Notes under the pieces: generated by a model | The model's database searches: none | The model's input: only the letters and a program-made list of their open reading frames with translations | Told to the model about the DNA's origin: nothing | Made by a program: the position numbers and the translations under genes | Source: Symbiodinium natans | Taxonomy: Eukaryota; Sar; Dinophyceae; Suessiales; Symbiodiniaceae | DNA length: 64,000 bases | Direction: 5' to 3' | NCBI GenBank assembly: GCA_905221605.1 | Contig: CAJNDS010000472.1 | Span: forward strand, 62,001 to 126,000 | Shown: piece after piece, positions 51,112-62,860 of the stretch | Layout: each line of letters opens with the position of its first letter | Numbering within the stretch: position 1 is the first letter of the stretch

Positions 51112-52065
51112 TCAATCGGATGGTGCCAGTAGCCAAGAATCTGCTACGGCACGGTCAAAGGCGCTGCGTAGCTTGCCCTTCTTGTCTTCCGGCAATGCCT
51201 CAAACTCCATCTGCTTAGCTTGAACCAACCTTTGGAGCCTGCTGAGTGTGGGGACCTTCTTGTGCTTGTCCGCACTTTTACGGCGCTCTGACGTTGTTTT
51301 GTGGACCACAGCAAGCTCCATGTCAGCTGACATCCGGCGCCCAGCAAGAGATATACGCCTGGCCAAAGAGGCTCTCCTAGTTGCTAACTGCAGCGAGGCT
51401 TGCTTCGAAACTGATGTCTCCTGGCTGTTTCTCTCAGTTCTCTCCCTCTCCGCCGGCGGCACACTTGTGCTTCGCTGCACAAATGGCACACAATCGCAGT
51501 CGGGCAGGGCTGCGTTGCACGTAGGACAGGTTGGAGCTTTCACCTCCATCTCGTTGCCCCCGGTCTGCTGTTGCACCCCTCGCACTTTGTCTTCACATCT
51601 GCGTGGCCTTCTTGCCCACTCCACAGCTCGCGCACGGTCTTCCGCTGCTTTTGCCAATGCACACGTCCGGAAATGCCGACCCATTTCAGCGGACCGCATG
51701 GCCGCGTAGTGTACGGATTGCATCGTACCGGTACCTCGCCAAGTTGCTACCTGCCAAGACCCAGCAGCAACGGCTTCTGCGAGTGTCTTTCGAGAAACAA
51801 CGCGTCGGAGGCCGTTCTCCGAGAGCTGCGGCCCACTCGCACTTGCAGCACTTGCAGCACTTGCAGCACTTGCAGCACTTGCAGCACTTGCAGGACTTGC
51901 ACTTGCCGTTGGGCTTCCAATCTTACACAGCAAGCGGCCATTGACATTGCGAGGACGTTGACGAGCTCGGGCGGATTTGGTCGGCGCAGGGCTTTTTCTC
52001 AATCTCGGTCTCTCGTGTGCTGTGGCATTCCCTCCCTCCAACCAATCAAGGTCCAATGCAGTCAT
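51112..52065 (-). CDS. Basic, RRxS-rich protein with Cys cluster (unrecognised)
   Basis: A 317-residue ORF from the ATG at 52065. A 9-bp tandem repeat (51840-51902) encodes an Ala-Ser-Ala run near residues 55-75. A C-x2-C-x6-C-x-C cluster (CPTCNAALPDCDC) lies near 195 and could bind zinc. The C-terminal third carries four basophilic kinase-type sites, RRAS, RRIS, RRMS and RRKS, followed by a helical charged end. No family recognised. It may be the last exon of a gene whose earlier exons lie at 52.1-53.5 kb. Confidence 0.5.
   Translation of the reverse strand: MTALDLDWLEGGNATAHERPRLRKSPAPTKSARARQRPRNVNGRLLCKIGSPTASASPASAASAASAASAASAASASGPQLSENGLRRVVSRKTLAEAVAAGSWQVATWRGTGTMQSVHYAAMRSAEMGRHFRTCALAKAAEDRARAVEWARRPRRCEDKVRGVQQQTGGNEMEVKAPTCPTCNAALPDCDCVPFVQRSTSVPPAERERTERNSQETSVSKQASLQLATRRASLARRISLAGRRMSADMELAVVHKTTSERRKSADKHKKVPTLSRLQRLVQAKQMEFEALPEDKKGKLRSAFDRAVADSWLLAPSD
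51840..51902. repeat. Seven copies of a 9-bp unit (CACTTGCAG)
   Basis: An in-frame 9-mer repeat within the ORF at 51112-52065; the last copy has one substitution (CACTTGCAGGACTTGC). Confidence 0.95.
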
Positions 52066-53530
52066 ACATGGCTTTTCAGCACGTGCAAAACCCAAATCAA
52101 CCTAACCACTAGATCCACTTGGGCCAGCAAGCGAAAATCTGATCATTCGTTGCAACTCGATCACACTTTAGGCAATCGCTTTCCAGACTTGTGGCCCTGA
52201 GACATCGGCAACCGCGCAGCACCTCAACCTGAGGTCTGCTGATGACTGCTGTAAACGACAAAAAAAGAGAGAAGACCTTTAACATTGCCCAGGTTCCACT
52301 AGGCAGACTCATACTCAGCTTCACACGAAGACTGCAGCCAAAGCCAATGATCTCCACGAAACAAAACAACATGGCAACATCACCAATGGCACAGCAACTC
52401 AACTCAGCGTCAACCCCGCCTGAAAGCTGGGCAGGTGGCACCCATAGTCAGCAAGACGCACGCATCGCCGAGCGCGTCATGCTACTGTTAGACTAATACT
52501 CGGGCTGTAGCACCTGCACACGGCCACACTGGTCAACTCTCTAAACAAGAGAGCGCAAAACAAAACTGTAGTAAAACTGTCTGTTTTCCTATAATGAATC
52601 CGCCCATGCCATTCGTGACTCGTCCTGCGTCGCTTCTGCTTTTGTCAATCAAATGTCAATCATAATGACTGGGTGCAATGTTGTGATTTCAGAATGCTTG
52701 ATTCCGGGCAGGTCTGCGATCGTCTTCGCATCACAAAACCGAAGACGCCGCACATGAAGGAAAACCATCAAGAAGCATGATGGAAACCATTCTGCGTGTT
52801 GCTGCATGCTGCCATGATAGCGCCTCCAACCTGTGTATGCCGCGTTCGACGTTGTCCCGGAACTGGTGCGCGTATGTCCACCTGAATGATAGATGCGCAA
52901 CGTCAGAACCGCAGCTCAAGTCACACCATGGTATCAAGCAGAGCTTCGAGAGAACCGCAACTAAGCCCAGAAAGCAAGAGTACCAAAGCAAACATGGCAG
53001 CAAAGCTGGTCGATGCCCTTCGAATCATTGAAGTACCTCACGAATCAGTTTGCAAGACACGTCCTAACAAAACGAAGGACGGCGGCGGCACTGGAAATCG
53101 ACCACAAACTTTCTGAACCTGCTCTTGATGACGTCTTCGAGCGCCTGCATGGCAAACAAGCGACTTTAGCAGACCCTCCCATTTTGCCAACTCACGACGG
53201 TATGACATTAGCAAGGGATCCTCATCGTCGACGTCTGGCTCAGTTTGCTGACTCTCGCGTCCCGGGATGAAGCGCAGCGCGTCGTGCTCGTGGAACATAG
53301 CGCTGGCGTGCCTGGCTACAGATGACTCAACCGCATGTTGCATCGACATGCGCTGGCTACCTCGCACCAACGTCCTGCGCAACAGCTCCCCAACACTTGT
53401 GAAAGCCTTGAGCCGAAAGCCATTTTTGAAGTGCAACATGATGCAACCTGGGTTGAATATGGTATGCACTCTTAAAACTTCTTGAAAACCCTTGCAAATA
53501 CTGACACCGTTGTGACAAAAACACATTGTG
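52066..53530 (-). CDS. Candidate upstream exons, unrecognised
   Basis: Minus-strand blocks with protein-like composition: about 53450-53060 (NGFRLKAFTSVGELLRRTLV, then acidic EPDVDDEDPLLMSYRRELAK), 52930-52790 (AHQFRDNVERGIHRLEALSW) and 52230-52110 (RATSLESDCLKCDRVATNDQ). They may belong to the gene ending at 51112. Splice sites were not resolved and no family was recognised. Confidence 0.35.
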
Positions 53531-53741
53531 TGGAGCTCAACAAAGTCGGGATGTCAAGGTTGGCGTTCAGAACACACACTTTTCCACAACAAGTTTACCC
53601 AAATAGCACAAAAGCACTGCACTTCACGAGCGGCATGCGCACGGGACTGAGGCCTGCGCACCAATTGCAACACCCGAAAGACAAATCTCCTTGGAACACA
53701 CGCACAAAGCCGACCCTTCCAAAAGCCCAAAATGCATGAAA

Positions 53742-54120
53742 GTGCCGTATTGACAAAACGGCGCAAGCCTCAAAACGCACACGCGACCCCTTCACTTGCC
53801 ATATTTGGGGTGTTGACGCTTGGGCTCGACATGCACACAGCACCAATGACCTAGGCGAGAGCATCACGTGCAAGAAGGTCGTCGGTGGCGATTTGACATG
53901 GGTGGAGCTTGTTTTTTGCTCCCTTTTGTTTTTCGTGTTTTTTTTGTTTGCCGTATTGACAGGATGGTGCAAGCCGCAAAACGCACGTGCCATATTTGGG
54001 GCACCTATTGACCCTTGGGCTCGACATGCACACAGCACCAATGACCTAGGCGAGAGCATTACGGGCAAGAAAGTCGTCGTTGGCGATTTGACATGGGTGG
54101 AGCTTGTTTTTGCTCTTTTT
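53742..54120. repeat. Tandem duplication of a ~195-bp unit
   Basis: Two diverged copies begin at about 53743 and 53951 (both GCCGTATTGACA) and share GCTCGACATGCACACAGCAC and GATTTGACATGGGTGGAGCT. The copies differ by small indels. Confidence 0.88.
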
Positions 54121-57100
54121 TTAATCCTTCTTTGTTTTGTTAGGTGGGAGGGGGTGGGTTATCTATGTTTCCAGAGGAAAATGTAAATTTTCTCTTTATT
54201 TTATTGGGAATTCCTCTATTTTGTCGATGTCTTCTTAAGAAAGCAAACCAACGTTTCCGGTGCTTTATGAAGAAAATATGAATTTTCACGATATTTTGGT
54301 AGGAACCTTTGTTTTGTCTTTGTATTTTGCTGGGAAAGGCACTGGGTTTTTTTTAGTAGCGAAACCTCTGTTTCTACACATTTGTAGAATACTGTATTGC
54401 AATTGGAAAACCTCTATTTTCTATATTTTTTCATAGGCAAACAAACTTTTGAGTTCTATATATTGTAAGAACGCAGAGGATACAAATGCTGTGAAACACG
54501 AAGATGGGTCTGATAAGTACCCCCCCTGTCATAGGTGTCGACAGGGGTCTATGATCCGAGCCCTCTGAGTCCGCAATGGAACCCTATACATAGGCCCTAG
54601 CTGTTTCTTTATAGACTATAGACCCCTACGCATAGGCCTCGCGGAGCGCGGTGTCTTCGGCACTTCGGCCTCAGCATCCTCACTCTGCTTTTCCAGGTTC
54701 AGGAGACATGTTTCCAGATCTGCGTGCAGAGCACCATCTATCCACAAAAAGCATACGTACATACATCCATACATCCATACATCCATACATACATACATAC
54801 ATATATATATATACGTATATACATATACATAGTAAACATATAAACATATAGTACATAAAATATATACAAGTTATATATACATATATATATGTAAAAAATA
54901 TTACTTTTATTTTTCTACTCTAGACTATATATGATCCATTGCATATTGTTGTTGTCAACACAATATAAAATAAAACAACGCCATCTAGTCGAACACATCC
55001 TGTAAAAAATTACTCATAAGGAAACCCAAACCCTGAACTCCCAACCGTGACAACTCTCCTGAAAACCCCAAACTCTGAAACCCGACAGCATCCTGGAGTA
55101 ACCAATTTGTGGGCAACACTGCCCCAAAACCCGAAACGCCCTGAACTCTGAACCCTAAACCCAAACCCTAAACTCGAAAAGTCCAAATCCCCAGACACCT
55201 TGAACCTCAAAAATCCCAAAACCAAAAAGCCCGGAACCTTGTGGTCAAAATTTCATTGCTTTATCCGATTTTAACAGTAACATTTGCAAGTTATTTGGAG
55301 AGTTTTGTGCCCCTCCAACCTCCCACTCTCTTGCAAAGCAGTGTGAAGGGGTAGCCGCCTAGATGCCATGCACCCTCTAGAGGTGATCGGGCCTATCATA
55401 ACCTCAGAGCTGAGCTCCTTCGACCAAAACCAGCTGCCCGGGAAAGGCACTTCCGCGGCAGCTAGCCTGGAGTTTGAGCGAACATGCAAAATAGGGATTG
55501 TCCTCAGGCGTCGTGGCAAAGTCGCACCATGCAGGGGCAAGACCTGGTGGACAGTGCTGCTCAGCGCAGATCGGTTCGCCTCTTGCGATCCCTGCGAGCT
55601 GGGATGTTTGGAAGTCTGTGTGACATTGGGGAACGTGATGGAGTGGCCAGCAGGCCGCAAAGGCCAAGCGGCGGCCAGAACCCAAGGCTGACCGACTTGG
55701 AAGGAAGACTTCTGAACGACCACCACATAGCCGCAGCTCCCCACCAAAACAGCCCGTGCTCTCCTTCCTTTTCCGAGGAGCCTCCCGTGCAATACACCAC
55801 TTACGCTACCCACACTTAAGTTACGACACACTTACGTTACGGCACCTTGGTCTGCATTAAAAGTTGGCGCAGCGAACGCCCGCCCCACGACGCACCAGCG
55901 CGCAGCCCCGCAGCAGCTGCGCCGGCGCTGATGGTGAGAGATGCACATACAACAAAGCACTCGTCTTCGAGAGGTTTGGCTTGCTTTGGTTCCTTAGAGT
56001 GCGTTTCTGTCTTGGTTCACGAGCACACCAGCAGTAGCACCAAAGTCCGTTTCACCAATTCTTCCGTTTCACGCAAGAGCCAGCTCGCAGCATTCCAGCA
56101 CCGACATTTTGTGATTAGCGGTTTTACGGGGAAGCGAAATTCGGTTTGTCATGCTCTCAATGGGAATTATTCTCGATTTCTGTCTGCCAGTTCAAATTCC
56201 TTACCAAAATCCTGGACGTGCATCTTTTCCATTTCGAGGCCGGAAAAGATGAGGAACCAGGCGCCATCGAATGTGAGAAGCAAACGGAGCATTTCCGAAC
56301 CATGCTCTGCAGAGCGCGAAAAAGCAATGAGTGGGCTATGCAGCGTGCACGCTTGTTTGTGAGCAGGAAGGGGGTGGCACCGGGACAACCAGCACACACC
56401 GCCAGGCCACTGGTTGTGATGTGTTTGGTGGTTGCAGTGCAGCTTTGCTCAGAGCCGCTTGTGAGGTTAGCAATGTCTGCTTCCGGAACTCCCTAGAACT
56501 CCTCTGGGACCGATGGGCCTGGGGTGCAGCAGGGTGGGATTCGGTGCCAACGCCTTCGCCATGCACACCGATGCCCACCCACAATCCAAAATCCTAAACA
56601 GACCGTAAGCCCAACAATTAACCCTCAAACCCTAAACCCTATAGGCCCTAGAATCTGCAACCCTAAGCAACCCCTGAACAAAAGCTAGGAATCCCACAAT
56701 ACCTTGAACGCCCTGAACCCCTAAAGCTTCAAATATTTAAAAAGAGGGAAGTGGTGAAACCCGAAACCTCAAAACCCTGGAAAAGGGAAACGCAAAATCT
56801 GACAAAGCCTTGAAACTTGAACGGGCAAAGGCCCGACAAAGAGACAAAGACTCGAGGTGAGAGTGCGCCTGGCGGAAAACTGGGAGTATGGGCTGCCCTT
56901 TAAACCTAAGCACAAGACCCTAACAGGTCCCTGTTTGTTGTGGACAGCCTGCACAAGGAGCTTTATCTTACTAAGTATGCATAAGGAGAAGCTCTATGTG
57001 ACGTGAGAGCCAAGGTATTCTGCGACATGGCAGTCGTGACACTCGAGTGCACCCCTCCCAGCTCTCCCAGCCATGGCAGCTTCACATTCCACAGGCTGCA

Positions 57101-57240
57101 AAGGAGTGCACCTCTGCCGTTTCGCAGCAGCCCTTCCTGATCTTCCCAGACGGTGCGTAGGAAAGAGGGAAGGCAACTGCAGGAGCAGTGATCTTCGTGC
57201 TCCAAGCACGTCGTGAAGCTCCGGAGAGAGCGGTTGGGAG
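54121..57240. other. AT-rich repeats, microsatellite and unassigned sequence
   Basis: 54170-54480 is an AT-rich repeat of the GGAAAACCTCTATTTT type. 54755-54900 is a CATC/CATA/TATA microsatellite. 55020-55220 and 56600-56790 hold degenerate CCCTAAA/CCCTGAA words. Frames near 55271-55831 and 56146-56496 have no recognisable motif; I support no gene here. Confidence 0.5.
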
Positions 57241-57352
57241 GTTCCCCCCCCCTTATACTAACAGCCCTTCATAGGTATTCTAAACCTTAAACCCTAAACC
57301 CTAAACCCTATTCCCATCCCTAGTAAGGAGCTGTTAGTATAAGGGGGGAAAC
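57241..57352. repeat. Inverted repeat (23-24 bp arms) with telomere-type units in the loop
   Basis: Left arm 57241-57264 (ends CTTATACTAACAGC) pairs with right arm 57330-57352 (starts GCTGTTAGTATAAG). The ~65-bp loop contains CCTTAAACCCTAAACCCTAA. The arms differ only by about two C/G-run lengths. Confidence 0.92.
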
Positions 57353-57463
57353 ATCCCACGCCAGCGGGTGAACGGATCATCTCGGAGGCTGAGGCCTGGG
57401 TATTTCTCGTGGTGAGAGCGGCCTGGGCCGAGCAGCAACAGGCCGGTGATCGCCTGGATTCAC

Positions 57464-57676
57464 AACCCTAAACCCTAAACCCTAAACCCTAAACCCTAAA
57501 CCCTCAACCCTAAACCCTAAACCCTAAACCCTACACCCTACACCCTAAACCCTAAACCCTAAACCCGAAACCCTAAACCCTAAACCCTAAACCCTAAACC
57601 CTAAACCCTAAACCCTAAACCCTAAACCCTAAACCCTAAACCCTAAACCCTAAACCCTAAACCCTAAACCCTAAAA
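57464..57676. repeat. Interstitial (CCCTAAA)n telomere-type array
   Basis: About 30 tandem units on the + strand (TTTAGGG on the minus strand) with a few variants (CCCTCAA, CCCTACA, CCCGAAA). It has unique sequence on both sides, so it is not a chromosome end in this assembly. Dinoflagellate telomeres are of the TTTAGGG type. Confidence 0.97.
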
Positions 57677-58139
57677 CGAGTCCACGCGAATCGCTTTCAT
57701 AAAGGGGACTTCAGATTCCTGCTGCTTTCTGGCCCAGCCCTTGACCTTATAAGCCCTAGACCAACCTCATGCCCCAGATCCTAAAACGCACCTGCTGCAA
57801 AAGCACCTTCCCAACCCCCCCCCCCCTAAACCCTGAACCCCACTACCCTACAACCTGTAAGCCGGCCCCCCTAAACCGAAACACACACAACCTGGCTAAA
57901 AGCCAGAAGGCCTAGTCCAGGGTTTAGGGTTTAGGGTTTAGAGTTTAGGGATGGCACGTGAGGGGGGCTGACCCTAAATCTTTTGGAAGAGCCCAAAGTC
58001 TGCACGGCCCTCCCTCGCACAGGCGTCGACCAGCATATTCAGGGCTCTCAAAATCTGGAGGTGCCGTGGCTGAAGCAGCTTGAGGTTTATAGGGTTTAAG
58101 GGTTCGGGGTTTAGGGGATTCAGGGGGTTTAGGGTGGAA
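57677..58139. other. No supported gene; scattered TTTAGGG units
   Basis: 57915-57948 has four TTTAGGG-type units in the orientation opposite to the main array. The rest is unassigned. Confidence 0.6.
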
Positions 58140-58322
58140 CCCGTGTTTTTTTTTGTTGTGGGTGTTTTTTTGCTGTGGGTGTTTTTTTCGGGGGCCGCCC
58201 CGGTGAGTGAGTGACCTGGCGCGTGTCGCCCCCGCACCCGCAGCAAAAAAAAAAAAACGCGCCCCGCACCCGCAGCAAAAAAAAAAAACGCACTTCCGCA
58301 CCCGCAGCAAAAAAAACAACGC
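58140..58322. repeat. Repeats of CACCCGCAGC followed by poly-A, in both orientations
   Basis: 58144-58190 reads GTGGGTGTTTTTTT repeatedly. 58223-58320 reads GCACCCGCAGC plus an A-run plus CGC three times, so the two halves are roughly inverted. Related copies occur at 59490-59595 and 61785-61822. Confidence 0.85.
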
Positions 58323-58439
58323 CCCCCCCTTCCTCCCCACCCCCCAGGTCATTTGTTTTGCAATTTCTTCCCCAACCCCGTCCCCAACGCCCCCCCTCCT
58401 TTAAACTGTGCAAGCGTTTTCAAAGCACTGAATCCTTCC

Positions 58440-58880
58440 CAAGGCCATCATGCGAGCATTGTGTTTGCAAACGGTGGAGGGAGGGCTGCACCCCGCCCGA
58501 CCCCCCCCCTCTTTTAAACCGTGCCAGCTCACTTCTCAGCATATGAATCCTGTCCAAGCCTATCATGCCAGCATTGGGTTTGCAAATGGGGGGGGGCTGC
58601 GCCCCCCCCCCCAACCCCCCCGCTTCTTAAAGCCATGCCAGCTTGTTTCAAAGCAAATGAATCCTTTCCGAACCCATCATGAGAGCAGCTGCGCTTTTTA
58701 ACCGGGCAAACTTGCTTCAATCATACGAATCCCTTCCAAACCCATGATGATGCGAGCAATTGTGTTTGCAAATGGGGGGGGCTGCGCCCCCCCCAACCCC
58801 CCCGCTTTTTAGCCGGCAAAGCCTGCTTCAAAGCTTACGAATCCCTTCCAAACCCATGATGCAAGCATTGTGTTTTAAAA
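58440..58880. repeat. ~105-135-bp imperfect tandem repeat with G-run/C-run palindromes
   Basis: About four units share AATCCTTCCAAACCCATCATG-like and GCGAGCATTGTGTTTGCAAA-like words. The units around 58590 and 58780 contain a run of G, then CTGCG, then a run of C, a near-perfect short hairpin. Confidence 0.85.
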
Positions 58881-58889
58881 TGCGGCGGT

Positions 58890-59490
58890 CTGAAATTAGA
58901 TGTTTCCTATGACAACATAGAGGAAATAGAGGCTTTCATACGAAAATATAGCGAAAATACAAAGCGTTTTCATATTAAAGTGTGGAGGTCTTGATATTCA
59001 AATATAGAGAATAGAGGTTTTCATGTTCAAATGTTAAGGCAATGGAGGTTTGCCGACTCAGAGACAAAGAAAATAATGGGCTTCCTATTAAAATAGGACA
59101 AGAGGAACAGAAACACTTTTAATTGCAAGTCACCTGTTCAAGAAGTGGCTTTCGATGGCGCTGCAGCCAATTTTTGAGGCCCGAACATTAAATATAAAGG
59201 AAAACCTATGACAATATAGACAAAAATAAAGAGAAATGGAGGTTTTAGTTATAAAATTGAAAGAAATAGAGGTTTTCGAATTGAAGTACAAAGAAATTAG
59301 ACAAACTCAAGTTTTTCATGCAAAATGTAGAGAAAATAGAGGTTTTCATTTAGAGAAAAAAGAGGTTTTCCCATTCAAATAAAGAAAAAAAAAGAAGTTT
59401 TCCAAAGCAAAAGAAAAGAAAGAGGTTTTCCTATTGAAAATTAAAGAAAGTAGAGGTTTCATCGTAAAATATAAAAACAGCATAAAAGCT
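58890..59490. repeat. AT-rich dispersed repeat (AATAGAGGTTTTC words)
   Basis: Many spaced copies of AAATAGAGGTTTTC-like words, the inverse complement of those at 46820-46965 and 54170-54480. Confidence 0.75.
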
Positions 59491-59599
59491 CCGCACCCAA
59501 AAAAGAACGCTTCCTCGGCACCCGCATTAAAAAAAACGCACTTCTGCACCCGCAAAAAAAACGCGTCTCCGCACCCGCAGTAAAAAGAACGCGCCTCTA

Positions 59600-59745
59600 G
59601 GGCCCAAAAATAGGACTCCAGAATGGGCCGTGAACGTGGCAAGTGTGCTTTCAATTTTGCGGAGACACGCAAAGCGTGCACCACATGTTTGGGTTGGATG
59701 CAAAGATTGTTAGCGGTCGCTTAAAACTGTTGGCAATAGCGTAAA
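59600..59745 (-). repeat. Inverted copy of part of the 454-bp repeat
   Basis: Reverse complement of about 63151-63296 (GGGCCCAAAAATAGGA through GTTGGCAATAGCG) with some substitutions. Confidence 0.88.
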
Positions 59746-61828
59746 ACGGAACAATTTTTGCACATGACAAGCTGCAGGGGCACTTAAACGTGTTCTACGC
59801 TTCTAATGTCTGTTATCTTTTCTGCAGAATTTTCTCGATCGATTTAATGCAGCACGGGAACCGCGAGGGTGCAGCTGTTTCCAGCTGCTGCAGCTTGGTA
59901 GTGCTGAACGGAGTGTGCCAGGTTTGGGGCAGCGGTGATGGAAATTGCATTCTGCGTAGTTGCGCAGCAGACAACAAGTGATAAGCAACAAAATTGAAAT
60001 TTTTTCTCAGACTCCCGGCGTTGGCATTGTTGTTGTGGAAGTTATCCATGCGGGTAGCATGCCACCATCATTTCTTGCACCTGAAAAAAGGAACTTAACC
60101 ATGGCAAAATTTTCAAAACTTTAAAAAATGTACATGACATGACGATGTGCAGCTTGCTGGTTAGGATTGGCAACATGGCATGGCACGGAGTCCGTGTGCT
60201 GCTTCGACCAACTTCAGGTGGGCGACGTGCACTGATGATCGCTGTATCTTTATACGTAATTGGCCCCTAATCGCAAGGACTTGGAGCCGAATGAAGCCAA
60301 ATCCGACCCCAGACCAAAACCCGACACGCTCCCCTTGTGTCGAACTCTTGTAGTCAACTTAGTTACATAAACGCGACCTGTGCCCACAGCTCGCCTTTTT
60401 TTTCGCGTCAAGCGCCCACAATCCAAGCGACCGGAACTGTGCAACTTAAGGTTGGACTGCGCTGCTCACGTTCTGCAAGACCCTGCATGTAACAGTGCAG
60501 CAACCTGCTCTCCGCGCTGGAGAAAAACCATACTACATAAATTATGGTTTTTTTCACAAAAGAATCCAAAACCTTTTAGGACCTCCCAGCATAAACAAAG
60601 GAATCGAAGTTGCCCGTGGCCAGAAGCAATCGTCGAAAAAAAATTGACTCTTGTAGCATTGAATTTAGAGATTGCAATGGACCTTTCTGAGAGTAAGAGC
60701 GTGGAGAAGAACTTTCTCCAAGATTCTGAAGATGCTAAAGCGTCGCACCGTGGAGGTAAATGAACTGGAAGAAGTTTAATGCTGCCAAACAAAGATAAGA
60801 ACTTCATCTTGAGCATGCATACTGGCTCTGATGCGTCCATATGTTTCTTGTCGTTTGTCGGTCCTAAATGTGGACCCGCGCGATACCACGTTTTTTTTCA
60901 GCAATTTTTCCAACGGACAACCCGCAAAATGGAAAAAAGGCTCACCTTTACTGCAGCGAATGTTACGATGACGTGACTTGTCAGCAAAAGAAGAAGAGAT
61001 GCTACGTCTTCGAACAAACAGTTCTTTGGGTCTGTTCGCGAAGATCTGCATGCAAGGTGGACTGTGTGCCAGGCCATAGACTGCCACAGTGGCTCTCTGC
61101 CTGCGGGCAAGAAGAATCCATTTGGGCAGGTCAATGATGCTCACGAGCAAGTTGCCCGCCCAGAAGCTGCCTTGCAGGATTTTGATGAGCAAAGTCAGCT
61201 GTAAACGGTGAACGCAGTCGGAGGAAGCGGAGGCTTGCGAGTGGGAAGTCTCCAACTGCATGGACGTAAGTACATTCGTCAAGAGGCGTGACTCCAAAGA
61301 ACGCTCCGACGTGAGAATCGCAAAGAAGGGCATTCCCTCAGACCTTCCAAGAGAAGTCGGAACCAGTGCGAATTAAATGATGCAAGACAGGCCACAGACT
61401 GAATAGCCAATTGGCACCAATAAAGCATGTGCCTTTCTCTCAGCTTCTTCTCGATCCTGCTGATCCATAGCTCTTCGCAAATGGAACCAGTTTGTAACCT
61501 TTCTTGCAGTCCAGTGGTTTTGCAAGTTGTGGGTGGTTGCCAACCTGCCAGGTAAGGGTTCTTTGGATATTATCAGAGCACTTCTCTTCACATATTGCAA
61601 ATTTAAGCTCCTTGTTGCCTTTCCTGCCAGAAAATCTTTCGAAATCTTTCGCTTGGTGGAACAATTCGCGAGAAAATGGCAAGCTGGTGGCATAGTTCTT
61701 CCAATCGGAAGTCTTGACGGTCTCCGTGTAAGGAGTTTGCCACAACGATCATCTGAACTAAACTCTCAAACCTCAAACAACAAGAGTGTTTTTTTGATTG
61801 CGGGTGTTTTTTTTGCTGTGGGTTCGGA
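59746..61828. other. Mosaic repeat region, no supported gene
   Basis: 60270-60312 resembles flanks found at 62842-62860 and 63049-63070. 60430-60580 is an inverted relative of 62420-62820. 60838-60960 is a diverged copy of 62105-62205. Frames here have no recognisable family. Confidence 0.6.
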
Positions 61829-62092
61829 AAGCGAAGCCCAAAATGGGATCTTCTCCAAGAGTTCAAATCAGGTAGACCCAGTTTTTGGTACCCAATTTCT
61901 GGCCTCAAAATAAAGGCCAAAAACTGTGCGATTTCTGATGAGAAGACACTTTTGAAGCTTGGAAATTTTGCCCGACGTGAGAACCGCTCCCAACATAAGA
62001 CAATAAAAATGCACCGCTGCGTGGCAAGCGGTCGGTGGTGGGCCTTTACTTGTTCATACAGGCGCCATTTAGGTTGCCACTGGGGGACTGGG
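61829..62092 (+). repeat. Diverged partial copy of the 454-bp repeat
   Basis: Corresponds to about 63299-63560 (AGCGAAGCCC through TTGCCACTGGGG) with scattered substitutions and small indels. Confidence 0.9.
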
Positions 62093-62860
62093 GGGGCACT
62101 CTGATGCGTCCTATGTTTCTCGTCGTTTGTCGGTCCTGAATGTGCGCGATGCCACGTTTTTCAGCGATTTTTCCAACGGGCAGCCCGCAAAAGTTGGAAA
62201 AAAGGCTCTGGAAGGTCCTGATGAGGTTTTGGAGCCCTTGAAGGGGATTGTGAGGCCTTGTTTGAGTATTTGAAAGACTGGTAAACCGTATAACCCTTGA
62301 GAAAGCGCGTGAGCAGACCTGTACACAAGTACTACACTCAAAAAAGCGGGAAAACAGCGTGTAGTACCTTGATTCCAAGTAGAAACATGACATGAACCTT
62401 AAAGTTTTGAAAAAACTGTGCATTCATGTAATACACTGTGGTTTTTCCCCAGCGCGGAGCGTGTAGTACCAGTTTTGATGAAATTACACCCGAGGCGAAA
62501 TCCAGCTTTTCCCACAGTGCGGAGCGTGTAGTACTAGTTTTCATGAAATTAGACTGCGGAAATCCAGCTTTTCCTACAGCAGACTCTGGGGCCTTCAAGC
62601 CTTTGTGTTTACAAGGGGAAATGGACTGTGTGTGAATGCAGGAAAATGCCCAAGTAATTGAAGACTGGAAGCCATGCGGGCTGGGGGAGAGCTTGCTGCA
62701 TCAGGCTGCTGCAGGCCTGCAGGCTTGCTGCAGAGTCCGCATGCTTGCTGCAGGTCTGCAGGGTCTGCAGGTTGCTGCAGTGTTACATGCAGGGTCTGCA
62801 GAATGCAGTAAGCAGCGCAGCCCGACCAGAGCTACCTTGAAATCGCAAGGACTTGGAGCC
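62093..62860. repeat. Small tandem and Pst-like repeats
   Basis: 62450-62575 has two ~65-bp units (GCGGAGCGTGTAGTAC...AATCCAGCTTTT). 62698-62800 is a CTGCAG/GCAGG-rich segment with several overlapping copies of CTGCAGG. No gene supported. Confidence 0.75.

Noticed and set aside
53405-53430. CTTGAGCCGAAAGCC considered as a second DinoSL remnant
   Set aside because: Only 8 nt match the spliced leader before a mismatch; that is expected by chance.
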